Below the pieces are notes generated by a model that saw only the letters and a list, made by a program, of their open reading frames with translations, did not search any database and was not told where the DNA came from. A stretch of DNA of 64,000 nt from Bordetella genomosp. 11 (GTDB taxonomy: Bacteria > Pseudomonadota > Gammaproteobacteria > Burkholderiales > Burkholderiaceae_B): positions 558,001-622,000 of the forward strand of contig NZ_NEVS01000004.1 in NCBI RefSeq assembly GCF_002261215.1, read 5' to 3'. The position numbers were made by a program, and so were the translations under genes. Of this stretch, positions 38,990 through 46,956 are shown piece by piece; position 1 is the first letter of the stretch, and the number at the start of each line of letters is the position of its first letter.

Positions 38990-39606
38990 GCGGCGATCAG
39001 TTTTTCGGCGGCGTCGGTCAACGCGGCCGCCGGCCCATCGCCATCGCCCGCGAAAATCTGGGCCGACACGAAGCAGCCTTCCAGCAGCAGCAGTAGGGCA
39101 TCGCCCAGCGTGTCCGCGTCCTTGGCGCCCGCCGAGGCGGCCAATTCCCGCAGGCGGGCCCGCAATGCCCGCTTGTTGGCTTCGGCGATGGCGCGGCCGG
39201 GATGCACGGCCGCGTCGCCGGGATACTCCACGACGGCGTTGGTCAGCGCGCAACCCCGGTAGCCGGGTGTTTTGACGCGCTGAGCGACATGACGAAAGTA
39301 AGCCAGCAACTGCGCCCGCGGATTGCCCGCGTAGGGCTCGATCGCCTTGTCGAAGCGCTGAAAGAACGCGGCGTCATAGTCCTTCAGGTAGGAAGCCGCC
39401 AGTTCATCCTTGGAGCCGAAACTGCGGTATAGGGTGGGCTTGGTCGCGCCTGCGCGCGTGACGATTTCATCCACGCCGACCGCGCGGATGCCCTCGCGAT
39501 AGAACAGTTCGCGCGCGGTGCGGCGGATGCGTTCGGCCGCGCGCGGCTGCTTGCCGCCGGCGGCGGCTTCTTCGGGCGGGGGCACAGGGGGGGGGCGGAG
39601 AGTCAT
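38974..39606 (-). CDS. TetR/AcrR family transcriptional regulator
   Basis: A 210-residue repressor. The N-terminal helix-turn-helix is AARELFYREGIRAVGVDEIVTRAGATKPTLYRSFGSKDELAASYL-type (motifs VDEIVTRAGATKPTLYRSF). The C-terminal domain (GCALTNAVVEYPG) would bind an effector. It is divergent from an MFS gene; the 71-base spacer contains a promoter covered by a 52-bp dyad, so it most likely represses the transporter. ATG 39606 is chosen; an upstream in-frame ATG is at 39624. Confidence 0.92.
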   Translation of the reverse strand: MTLRPPPVPPPEEAAAGGKQPRAAERIRRTARELFYREGIRAVGVDEIVTRAGATKPTLYRSFGSKDELAASYLKDYDAAFFQRFDKAIEPYAGNPRAQLLAYFRHVAQRVKTPGYRGCALTNAVVEYPGDAAVHPGRAIAEANKRALRARLRELAASAGAKDADTLGDALLLLLEGCFVSAQIFAGDGDGPAAALTDAAEKLIAAYLPE

Positions 39607-39618
39607 GGTAAATCTGCT

Positions 39619-39677
39619 TGACAATGTTACCGAGCGGTACGTAAGATTCGACGCTCAGAAACGTACCGGTAAGTAAC
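39619..39677 (+). promoter_or_regulatory. Promoter covered by a long dyad between tetR and the MFS gene
   Basis: TTGACA (39618-39623) and TAAGAT (39642-39647) are 18 bases apart. A dyad spans 39626-39677: GTTAC...CGGTACGT (39626-39630, 39635-39642) inverted as ACGTACCG...GTAAC (39661-39668, 39673-39677). It overlaps the -10 and reaches the MFS start codon, as for an operator that blocks both initiation and early transcription. Confidence 0.75.
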
Positions 39678-40952
39678 ATGACTATAGCTCGTTCCCGGCC
39701 TTTTGGACAGAAGTATGCCTTCGTCGTGGTTGCCATAGCCTTTGTCGCCCTGTTGGTGGGTGCCGGCCAGCGGGCGGCACCCGGCGTCTTGATCGTGCCC
39801 CTGGAGCAGGCGTTCGGCTGGGGGCGGGACGTGACCTCGCTGTCGGCCGCGATCGGCATCTTCCTTTATGGGCTGGTCGGCCCCTTCGCCGCCGCGCTGA
39901 TGCAGAGTTTTGGCGTGCGGCGCACCCTGATTTGCGCGTTGGTGCTGATGTCCGCGGCCAGCGGCGCCAGTGTGTGGATGACCGAGCCCTGGCACCTGGT
40001 GCTGTCCTGGGGTGTGGTGTCCGGGCTGGCCACGGGATGCGTGGCGGTCGTGTTCGGGGCCACGGTAATCAATCGCTGGTTCGTCAAGCATCGGGGCCTG
40101 ATGATGGGCATCCTGACGGCCAGCACCGCGACGGGCACACTGATTTTCCTGCCGGGTATGGCGGCACTGGCCGAAGCCGGCGGGTGGCGGCCGGTCGTCA
40201 TCACGATTGCGGCGGTATGCCTGGCGCTGGTGCCCCTGGCGTGGTGGCTGATGCCGGAGCGGCCCTCCGATATCGGCCTGGTCCCCTACGGCGCGGACCC
40301 GGACCATGTGCCGCCCCCTGCCGTGAACGCCAATCCGCTGAAAGCCGCTTTCGGTGCATTGAACCGCGCTGTCGGTAACCGGAATTTCTGGTTCCTCTTC
40401 GCCACCTTCTTTATTTGCGGGTTCACGACTAACGGCCTCATCGGCACCCATTTCATCGCGCTGTGCAGCGACCAGGGCATTGCCGAAGTGCGCGCGGCGG
40501 GCCTGCTGGCGATGATGGGCCTGTTCGATCTGGTCGGGACGACGGCATCGGGCTGGCTGACCGACCGCTACGATCCACGCAAGCTGTTGTTCATGTACTA
40601 CGGCCTGCGCGGCATTTCCCTGATCTTCCTGCCGTTCTCCGACTTTTCCATATACAGCCTGGGTATTTTCGCGGTGTTCTACGGGCTGGACTGGATCGCC
40701 ACCGTGCCGCCGACCCTGAAGCTGGCGGTGGAAAGCTTCGGCGAGCGCGATGCGCCCATCGTGTTCGGCTGGATCGTCGCCGGGCACCAACTGGGGGCCG
40801 CCAGCGCCGCCTTCATGGCGGGGGCACTGCGCCAGGCGCAAGGAAGCTACTTCCTGGCCTTCATCATCTCCGGGGCCACGGGGATCGTGGCTGCGATTAT
40901 CGCGTTGCAGGTACGCAAAACCAAAGCATCGGCTGCTGTCGTGCCGGTTTGA
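39678..40952 (+). CDS. MFS transporter
   Basis: A 424-residue, 12-helix transporter. Conserved segments are the loop 2-3 sequence and GVVSGLATGCVAVVFGATVINRWFVKHRGLMMGILTAS-type helix 5 region; the exact subfamily (anion:cation symporter or oxalate/formate type) is unclear. It is controlled by the divergent TetR. The stop TGA (40950-40952) overlaps the first pyrB half-site by one base. Confidence 0.92.
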   Translation: MTIARSRPFGQKYAFVVVAIAFVALLVGAGQRAAPGVLIVPLEQAFGWGRDVTSLSAAIGIFLYGLVGPFAAALMQSFGVRRTLICALVLMSAASGASVWMTEPWHLVLSWGVVSGLATGCVAVVFGATVINRWFVKHRGLMMGILTASTATGTLIFLPGMAALAEAGGWRPVVITIAAVCLALVPLAWWLMPERPSDIGLVPYGADPDHVPPPAVNANPLKAAFGALNRAVGNRNFWFLFATFFICGFTTNGLIGTHFIALCSDQGIAEVRAAGLLAMMGLFDLVGTTASGWLTDRYDPRKLLFMYYGLRGISLIFLPFSDFSIYSLGIFAVFYGLDWIATVPPTLKLAVESFGERDAPIVFGWIVAGHQLGAASAAFMAGALRQAQGSYFLAFIISGATGIVAAIIALQVRKTKASAAVVPV

Positions 40953-41011
40953 TATACGCAAAAGGTCTGGACGAGGCTGGGCGGCGTGCGTAATATACGC
41001 AAAGCGTATAT
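40952..41011 (+). promoter_or_regulatory. pyrB promoter with ATATACGC half-site and perfect palindrome
   Basis: ATATACGC-AAA-GCGTATAT (40993-41011) is a perfect 8-3-8 inverted repeat. Its left half also occurs as ATATACGC-AAA at 40952-40962, exactly 41 bp earlier (about four helical turns). The candidate -10 TAATAT (40991-40996) with TGGACG (40969-40974) at 16-base spacing is overlapped by the palindrome. A third copy, TATACGCAAAGC, is in the coding region at 41232-41243. Confidence 0.7.
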
Positions 41012-41024
41012 ATACGAGGCCGCC

Positions 41025-42317
41025 ATGTCCATTTCCCAGCAAGCTTTCCTGCGCGATGCGATGCGTCGCCTCAACTTGACCCGCGACGTGTTCGCCGCCC
41101 GGATAGGGGTTAAGCGGCGTGCCTTGGACACCTGGCTGCTGCCGGAAGGGTCCCAGGAGTTCCGCGCGATGCCCGAAGTCGTCGAGCGATTCGTGACGGA
41201 GATCGTACAGAACGGCGACCTGCGAGAAAAGTATACGCAAAGCACGCAGAACGGGCCGTTGCGCGACCGCATCAGCGTGGAAGGCAAGCATCAACTGTTA
41301 TCGGTGGACCAGTTTTCGCGCGAATCCGTGGAGGACCTGTTCCGGATCGCCGACATGATGCAGCCCATTGCGCGCCGGCAAAAGGTGTCGCGCGTGCTGG
41401 AAGGCGCCGTGCTGGGCAATCTGTTTTTCGAGGCCAGCACCCGCACACGGGTCAGTTTCGGTTCGGCATTCTGCCGGCTGGGCGGCTCGGTGTGCGACAC
41501 GACGGGCTTCACATTTTCGTCCATGGCCAAGGGCGAATCGATCTACGACACCAGCCGCGTGATGAGCGGCTACGTCGACGCAATGGTTATCCGCCATCCC
41601 GAAAAGGGCTCGGTGGCGGAATTCGCCCGCGCGACCAATATTCCCGTCGTCAATGGCGGTGACGGCCCTGGCGAGCATCCCAGCCAGGCGCTGCTGGACC
41701 TGTACACCATCCTGACCGAGTTCTCGCGCCTGGGGAAATTGCTGGACGGCGCCCATATCGCGATGGTGGGCGACCTCAAGTACGGGCGTACCGTGCATTC
41801 GCTTATCAAGCTGCTGGCCCTGTACCGCGGCGTGAAGTTCACCCTGATTTCGCCGCCCGGGCTGGAAATGCCGGGCTACATCATCGAGCAGGCGGCCAAG
41901 CACGATAACGTCATCGAACAAAAGCAGTCGCTGGCCGAGGGGCTGCCTGGCGCGGATGTGATCTACGCGACGCGGGTACAGAAGGAACGCTTCGCCGATG
42001 AAGCGCAGGAAGGCTACGCGCCGGATTTCCAGATCAACCGCGCCATCATCGACACGTATTGCGGCCCCGAAACGATCGTGATGCATCCGCTGCCGCGCGA
42101 TAGCCGCCCGGGCGCCAATGACCTCAGCGTGGACCTGAACCATGACCCCCGTCTGGCGATCTTCCGCCAGACGGACAACGGTATTCCGATCCGTATGGCG
42201 ATATTCGCGGTGCTGCTGGGCGTGGAAGGGCTGGTGCAGCATTCTCTGCGCGACGTCACGTGGCGGCATCCCTCCCATGTCGGGCCGGACGATTCGGCCT
42301 TCCACGGACTGGATTGA
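41025..42317 (+). CDS. pyrB: Aspartate carbamoyltransferase with N-terminal helix-turn-helix-like domain
   Basis: ATCase condenses carbamoyl phosphate with aspartate, the first pyrimidine-specific step. This is a long form of 430 residues. The catalytic part starts near residue 85: S138-T-R-T-R142 (carbamoyl-phosphate loop), H218-P-S-Q221, and MHPLPR near the C-terminus. Before it, residues 1-60 read as a Cro-like helix-turn-helix (LTRDVFAARIGV then KRRALDTWLLPEGSQEF). ATG 41025 follows GAGG. No pyrI or pyrC gene is adjacent. Long PyrB proteins with this extension are known in related genera; a DNA-binding role for it is my inference. Confidence 0.95.
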   Translation: MSISQQAFLRDAMRRLNLTRDVFAARIGVKRRALDTWLLPEGSQEFRAMPEVVERFVTEIVQNGDLREKYTQSTQNGPLRDRISVEGKHQLLSVDQFSRESVEDLFRIADMMQPIARRQKVSRVLEGAVLGNLFFEASTRTRVSFGSAFCRLGGSVCDTTGFTFSSMAKGESIYDTSRVMSGYVDAMVIRHPEKGSVAEFARATNIPVVNGGDGPGEHPSQALLDLYTILTEFSRLGKLLDGAHIAMVGDLKYGRTVHSLIKLLALYRGVKFTLISPPGLEMPGYIIEQAAKHDNVIEQKQSLAEGLPGADVIYATRVQKERFADEAQEGYAPDFQINRAIIDTYCGPETIVMHPLPRDSRPGANDLSVDLNHDPRLAIFRQTDNGIPIRMAIFAVLLGVEGLVQHSLRDVTWRHPSHVGPDDSAFHGLD

Positions 42318-42322
42318 TTCCC

Positions 42323-42346
42323 CGCGCCCGGGGCATCCCGGGCGCG
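42323..42346. terminator. Perfect hairpin between convergent pyrB and rdgC
   Basis: CGCGCCCGGG (42323-42332) and CCCGGGCGCG (42337-42346) form a 10-bp stem around GCAT. No T run follows on either side, so it may act as a transcript-stabilising or bidirectional attenuating hairpin. Confidence 0.6.
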
Positions 42347-42353
42347 GCGGCGG

Positions 42354-43253
42354 TCAGTCGCGTTTTTCGCCGCCCAGGGCGTCCACGAGTTCGGCCATCA
42401 GCTTGGCGAGTTCGCCCGTCATCAGCGCCATGTCGCTGTCGAATTTCTCGTCATCGTTCTGGGCCATGCTATCGCTGTTTTCCTTCAGCACGTCCAACGG
42501 AGCGATGCGCTTGACGTCCAGCGATTCGGTCAGCACGAAAGAGACACGGTCGGCCCAAGTCATTGCCAGCCGGGTGCATTGCTTGCCGGACTGGATGTGC
42601 CGTCGCACATCGTCGGCATCGATGGTGTGCTTGACATAGCGGATGGCGGCGCGGCTTTCACCCGAGGCGCGCAGTTCCGTGTCCTGGTCGATGCTGAAAT
42701 TGGCGGGGGCCTCGTCTTCCGCCAGCCATCCCGTCATCGCCGCTGCCGGCGATTGCACGACGTACAGGCTTTCCAGCGGGAATGGGTCGATCGACTTGGC
42801 CAGCAGGCCCAGCACTTCGTCCGCCTTGGCCGAGGCCGCCGCGTCGATCACCAGCCAGCGGTTGGCCGGATCGATCCAGACGCGCGTGTCGCGGTAGATG
42901 CTGAAGGCTTTGGGCAGGAGTTCGTCGGTGACCCGTTCCTTGATTTCCTTCATTTGCTTGCGGCCCGGCTTGTAGCCCTGCTGCTCTTCGATTTCCTGGG
43001 CCCGCGCCTTCGCGACCTGATTGACGACGGTGGCGGGCAGCAGCTTCTTTTCGGCGCGCAGGGTCAGCAGCATCTGGCCGTTGACGGTATGCACCAGCCC
43101 GCCGTTTTCACGTGTCGGTATCCAACCCAGGCTTTGCATTTCCAGCGTATTGCCACCCTGGTAGGCGAACTTGGCCAGGGCTTGCTCCAGCTGGTCGTCC
43201 TTCAAGGCCCAGGACGGGGAAAGGCGGTAGATCTTTAGATTCTTGAACCACAT
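42354..43253 (-). CDS. rdgC: Recombination-associated protein RdgC
   Basis: RdgC forms rings around DNA and restrains RecA-mediated recombination. The 299-residue product begins [15 protein letters not shown] and has the typical [40 protein letters not shown] stretch (in parts) and [16 protein letters not shown]. It lies in the same window as recA-recX. No anomalies. Confidence 0.97.
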   Translation of the reverse strand: MWFKNLKIYRLSPSWALKDDQLEQALAKFAYQGGNTLEMQSLGWIPTRENGGLVHTVNGQMLLTLRAEKKLLPATVVNQVAKARAQEIEEQQGYKPGRKQMKEIKERVTDELLPKAFSIYRDTRVWIDPANRWLVIDAAASAKADEVLGLLAKSIDPFPLESLYVVQSPAAAMTGWLAEDEAPANFSIDQDTELRASGESRAAIRYVKHTIDADDVRRHIQSGKQCTRLAMTWADRVSFVLTESLDVKRIAPLDVLKENSDSMAQNDDEKFDSDMALMTGELAKLMAELVDALGGEKRD

Positions 43254-43407
43254 GAGCGTCGGGCAAAAGCGACGATTCTATACGACCCGCCCATCCAGGG
43301 GGCTGCGCGTGTCAGCGACACGTTCTGTCACGGACAGTCGCCGTGCTCTGGAGTATCGTCCGCCGCAGCGCAAACAAGAGGTTGCGATAACACATCGTGG
43401 GAGACCT

Positions 43408-43626
43408 ATGAAACCTATCACTTTCATCGGCGCCATCCTGGTCGTCCTGGGCGTGGTTGCGCTCGTATACCAGGGATTCAGCTATAAATCCGAGGACACC
43501 ATTGTGCAGATCGGGTCCGTGAAGGCCACGGCCGAGACCACCAAGTCGGTGCCGATCCCGCAATGGGCCGGCATCGCGGCGATCGTGGTGGGCGTGGTGG
43601 CGATCGGCGTGGGAATGCGGCGCTAG
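43408..43626 (+). CDS. DUF3185 family small membrane protein
   Basis: A 72-residue peptide with two membrane helices (TFIGAILVVLGVVALVYQGF and QWAGIAAIVVGVVAIGVG) and a short outside loop (SVKATAETTKSVPIPQ). DUF3185 proteins are small membrane proteins of unknown role. GGGAG precedes ATG 43408; the frame further upstream lies in rdgC antisense. Confidence 0.88.
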   Translation: MKPITFIGAILVVLGVVALVYQGFSYKSEDTIVQIGSVKATAETTKSVPIPQWAGIAAIVVGVVAIGVGMRR

Positions 43627-43695
43627 GGCAGCCATGCGCGGCTGGCATGCCGTTTGCGGTTTTCACGGGTCTTTACGCTGGCAAGGGGATTTCCC

Positions 43696-44694
43696 ATGGC
43701 AGAACTCGTGGCATCAGGCACATCCGGCAAGCGCCCGGCAAAGCGGACCGCGCGGCGTCGGGCCACCGTGAGCGCGCGGGGCGCCGCGCACGGCGCCGCA
43801 ACGGAGGCGGCGCACGAGGCGCAAGTCCTGGGCATCGATATCACGCATCCGGATCGCGAGCTTTTCCGCGATCCCGTGGTGACCAAGCTCGATCTGGCGC
43901 GGTATTACGAGTCGGTCGCCACATTCATCATGCCGCATCTGGCGGACCGCCGCGTTGCCCTGTTGCGCTGCCCGGATGGAGCCGAGGGCGAATGCTTCTT
44001 CCAGAAGCATATGGGCGAACACCTGCCGGCCGGCGTCGAACACGATGGCGACATGCTGGTCATCCGGGACATCGCCGGGGTGATCGGGCTGGTGCAGCGC
44101 GGCGTGATCGAATTCCATACCTGGGGAGCCCAGGCGCCTGGCTCGGACAAACCGGACAGATTGACATTCGACCTCGACCCGGATCCGGGCATGGGGTGGC
44201 GCCAGGTCGCCGACGCGACGCGCGTGCTGCGCGAACTGCTGCGCGACCTGGGCCTGCGGCCTTTCTTGAAAACAACCGGCGGCAAGGGCCTGCATGTGGT
44301 GGTGCCGGTGCGGGCGACGCTGGGCTGGGAGGACGTGCGCCGCTTCTGTAAAGGAATCGCCCAGGAGCTCGAGGACATGCAGCCGGAGATTTTCGTGGCC
44401 AGTATGTCCAAGGCCAAGCGGGCCGATCGCATCTTCGTCGACTATCTGCGCAACAGCGACGGCGCGACCGCGGTCGCAGCGTTTTCCGCGCGCGCCCGCC
44501 AGGGCGCGCCGGTGTCCATGCCCATCCCCTGGGAGGTCCTCGATGCGGCCGACGATCCGCGCGGCGATACGTTCAACGTGCGCAATGTGCCGGCCCGGAT
44601 ACGGGCCTGGGGAGACGATCCCTGGGCGGGCTACGACGGCGCACGCAAGGCGCTGACGGCGGCGATGCGCGAGAAGTTCAGCCCGGCGGCGTAG
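43696..44694 (+). CDS. Stand-alone LigD polymerase-domain protein
   Basis: A 332-residue primase-polymerase of the archaeo-eukaryotic primase superfamily, the polymerase domain (PolDom) of the bacterial NHEJ protein LigD. Metal-binding D159-L-D161 in TFDLDPDPG, the LKTTGGKGLHVVVPV active-site histidine loop and FVDYLRNSDGATAVAAFSARARQGAPVSMPIPWEVL are present. No ligase or phosphoesterase domain and no ku gene is in the window; full-length LigD in relatives usually has them. The start ATG 43696 follows AAGGGG. The first 45 residues are Ala/Arg-rich. Confidence 0.9.
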   Translation: MAELVASGTSGKRPAKRTARRRATVSARGAAHGAATEAAHEAQVLGIDITHPDRELFRDPVVTKLDLARYYESVATFIMPHLADRRVALLRCPDGAEGECFFQKHMGEHLPAGVEHDGDMLVIRDIAGVIGLVQRGVIEFHTWGAQAPGSDKPDRLTFDLDPDPGMGWRQVADATRVLRELLRDLGLRPFLKTTGGKGLHVVVPVRATLGWEDVRRFCKGIAQELEDMQPEIFVASMSKAKRADRIFVDYLRNSDGATAVAAFSARARQGAPVSMPIPWEVLDAADDPRGDTFNVRNVPARIRAWGDDPWAGYDGARKALTAAMREKFSPAA

Positions 44695-44711
44695 TGGGGC
44701 ATGCACAGCCG

Positions 44712-44743
44712 AAAAAAAAAGGCCCGACTGTGGAAGTCGGGCC
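44712..44743 (-). terminator. Terminator hairpin on the minus strand
   Basis: GGCCCGACT (44721-44729) and AGTCGGGCC (44735-44743) form a perfect 9-bp stem. The A run at 44712-44720 is a T run on the minus strand. No minus-strand gene that needs it is visible immediately upstream, which implies a transcript from the 44744-45047 stretch. Confidence 0.85.
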
Positions 44744-45047
44744 GGTACGGGAGCACACGATGTCGCGCTATTTAAGGCTCGCGGGGAGCGCGGCATCGGT
44801 GTCAGAAGGCGACCCTGCAATCGCCGGACAGGGGGATCGATCGTCCGGAGATCGCGCGCAAGGTCGTGATCTGAGCGGCCAGTCTAGTCTTCGGGCTCTG
44901 ACATCGTCCTGAATCCGGAACGTCTCTGCGCGCATCGCGCGACACGGTCTTTCCCGCGCGTTTCCGCGCGTGCCTCCGGACTCCGCGCGCGGGCGTGGAC
45001 CGTTGCCCCGCGGCATGCGCGGCTTCATCTGCTGAGCCGCGACCCTT
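44744..45047. other. Intergenic region, possible minus-strand small transcript
   Basis: No protein is supported; minus 45028-44768 encodes an 86-residue Arg/Pro-rich frame without a clear ribosome-binding site. Its position between a terminator on each side (45058-45076 and 44712-44743, both minus-oriented) suggests a short separate transcript. Confidence 0.35.
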
Positions 45048-45049
45048 TC

Positions 45050-45076
45050 AAAAAAAAAGCCCCCGACGAGGGAGCT
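45050..45076 (-). terminator. Terminator of the MHS transporter gene
   Basis: AGC-c-CCC (45058-45064) pairs with GGG-a-GCT (45070-45076), with an A run at 45050-45058 that becomes the T run on the minus strand. It lies about 50 bases past the transporter stop. Confidence 0.75.
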
Positions 45077-45127
45077 TTGTGAAAGGCCGGTCGGGTGCAG
45101 CGTCCCGGCCGGCAGGGGCTGGGCGGA

Positions 45128-46816
45128 CTACATGTCCTTGTTCAGATCGACGTCCTTGGTTTCGCGCACGAACAGTGTGCCGATGACCAGGGTCATCGCC
45201 GCGATGATGATCGGATACCAGAGGCCGTCATAGATGTTGCCGGTGGCGGCCACGATGGCGAAGGCCAGCGGCGGCAGGAAGCCGCCGAACCAGCCGTTGC
45301 CGATGTGGTACGGCAGGCTCATCGACGTATAGCGGATCCGCGTCGGGAACATCTCGACGAGCATTGCCGCGATCGGGCCGTAGACCATGGTGACGTAGAT
45401 CACCAGTATGGTCAGCAGCACGACCACCATGACGTCGTTGGATTGCGCGCGATCGGCGGTCGCGGGATAGCCGTGGCCGCGAATGGCCGCCGTCAGCGAT
45501 TTATCGAGTTCGGCCGCGCGCACCTTGAAGTCGGCCGGCGGCATCGTCTTGCCGTCGAAGGACTGGAACTCATCCGTACCGATACGAACCTTGGCGACCG
45601 CTCCCGCCGGCGCCGCCTCGTTCTTGTAGTTCACGGAATTGCGCGCCAGGAAGGATTTGACGATGTCGCAACTGCTCGTGAACGACGTGGTGCCGACCGG
45701 GTTGAACTGGAACGAGCACGTGGCCGGATCGGCGATTACCGTTACCGGCGCGGAAGCCTGCGCCTTTTCAAGCGCGGGGTTGGCGAAGTGCGTCAAGCCC
45801 TGGAAGATCGGGAAGTACGTCACCGCCGCGATCAGGCATCCCGCCATGATGATGGGTTTGCGGCCGATGCGGTCGGACAGGGCGCCGAAGATCACGAAGA
45901 AGGGCGTGCCGATCAGTAGCGCCACGGCGATCATGATGTTGGCCGTGTTGGCATCCACCTTCAGCGTTTGCGTCAGGAAGAACAGCGCGTAGAACTGGCC
46001 CGTGTACCAGACCACGGCCTGGCCGGCGGTCAGGCCCAGCAGCGCCAGGATCACGATCTTCAGGTTCTTCCACTGCCCGAACGATTCGCTGATGGGAGCC
46101 TTGGATCCCTTGCCCTCCGCCTTCATCCGCTGGAAGGTGGGCGACTCGCTGAGTTGCAGGCGTATCCACACCGAGATCGCCAGCAGTACGAAAGAGAGCA
46201 GGAAGGGCGCGCGCCACCAGCCCCAGGCATCGCGGAAGGCGGTTTCGCCGGAGTAGGACCGTACGCCCAGGATCACCAGCAGCGACAGGAACAGCCCGAG
46301 CGTCGCGGTGGTCTGGATCCAACTGGTGTAGAAGCCCCGGCGTCCCATGGGCGCATGTTCGGCCACATAGGTGGCCGCGCCGCCATATTCGCCGCCCAGC
46401 GCCAGGCCTTGCAGCAGCCGCAGGATGATCAGCAGCGCGGGTGCCGCGATACCGATCGAGCCGTAGGTGGGTAGTATGCCGACCAGGAAGGTCGACAGGC
46501 CCATGATGACGATCGTGACCAGGAAGGTGTATTTACGGCCGACCAAATCGCCCAGGCGGCCGAATACCAGCGCGCCGAAGGGCCGGACGGCAAAGCCGGC
46601 GGCGAAGGCGAGAAGGGCGAAAATGAAGCCGGCGGTGGGATTGACGCCGGAAAAGAAGTGCAGGGCGATGATCGGCGCCAGCGAGCCGTAGAGATAGAAG
46701 TCATACCATTCGAAAACGGTGCCCAGCGACGAAGCGAAAATCACCTTGCGTTCGTTGCGGGTCATCGGCGTCGTGGCCGTGACGGCGCCCGGGCGCGGCA
46801 TGGAAGCTGTGCTCAT
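45128..46816 (-). CDS. MHS-family (metabolite:H+ symporter) MFS transporter
   Basis: A 562-residue secondary transporter. The start region SLGTVFEWYDFYLYGSLA is the MHS signature (ProP/ShiA branch); RPFGALVFGRLGDLVGRKYTF is the loop 2-3 motif and GLALGGEYGGAATYVAEH the helix 5 motif. Between helices 8 and 9 an insert of about 95 residues, with two Cys and a predicted outward location, replaces the usual short loop. It follows the histidine kinase gene by 140 bases on the same strand, so the two-component pair probably controls it. Substrates of this branch include organic acids and osmolytes. Confidence 0.93.
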   Translation of the reverse strand: MSTASMPRPGAVTATTPMTRNERKVIFASSLGTVFEWYDFYLYGSLAPIIALHFFSGVNPTAGFIFALLAFAAGFAVRPFGALVFGRLGDLVGRKYTFLVTIVIMGLSTFLVGILPTYGSIGIAAPALLIILRLLQGLALGGEYGGAATYVAEHAPMGRRGFYTSWIQTTATLGLFLSLLVILGVRSYSGETAFRDAWGWWRAPFLLSFVLLAISVWIRLQLSESPTFQRMKAEGKGSKAPISESFGQWKNLKIVILALLGLTAGQAVVWYTGQFYALFFLTQTLKVDANTANIMIAVALLIGTPFFVIFGALSDRIGRKPIIMAGCLIAAVTYFPIFQGLTHFANPALEKAQASAPVTVIADPATCSFQFNPVGTTSFTSSCDIVKSFLARNSVNYKNEAAPAGAVAKVRIGTDEFQSFDGKTMPPADFKVRAAELDKSLTAAIRGHGYPATADRAQSNDVMVVVLLTILVIYVTMVYGPIAAMLVEMFPTRIRYTSMSLPYHIGNGWFGGFLPPLAFAIVAATGNIYDGLWYPIIIAAMTLVIGTLFVRETKDVDLNKDM

Positions 46817-46956
46817 GATGTCTCCTCAGGGATGGCCGGCGGTTGCCCCGCCGTGCTCGGTATGTGCAGACCCGCCCGCGACCGCGGAGAGGCTGACCGC
46901 CACGGTAGGCAAGAACGCTGACGGGGGTCTGACGTTTCCCTGAAGCCGGCCGCGAT

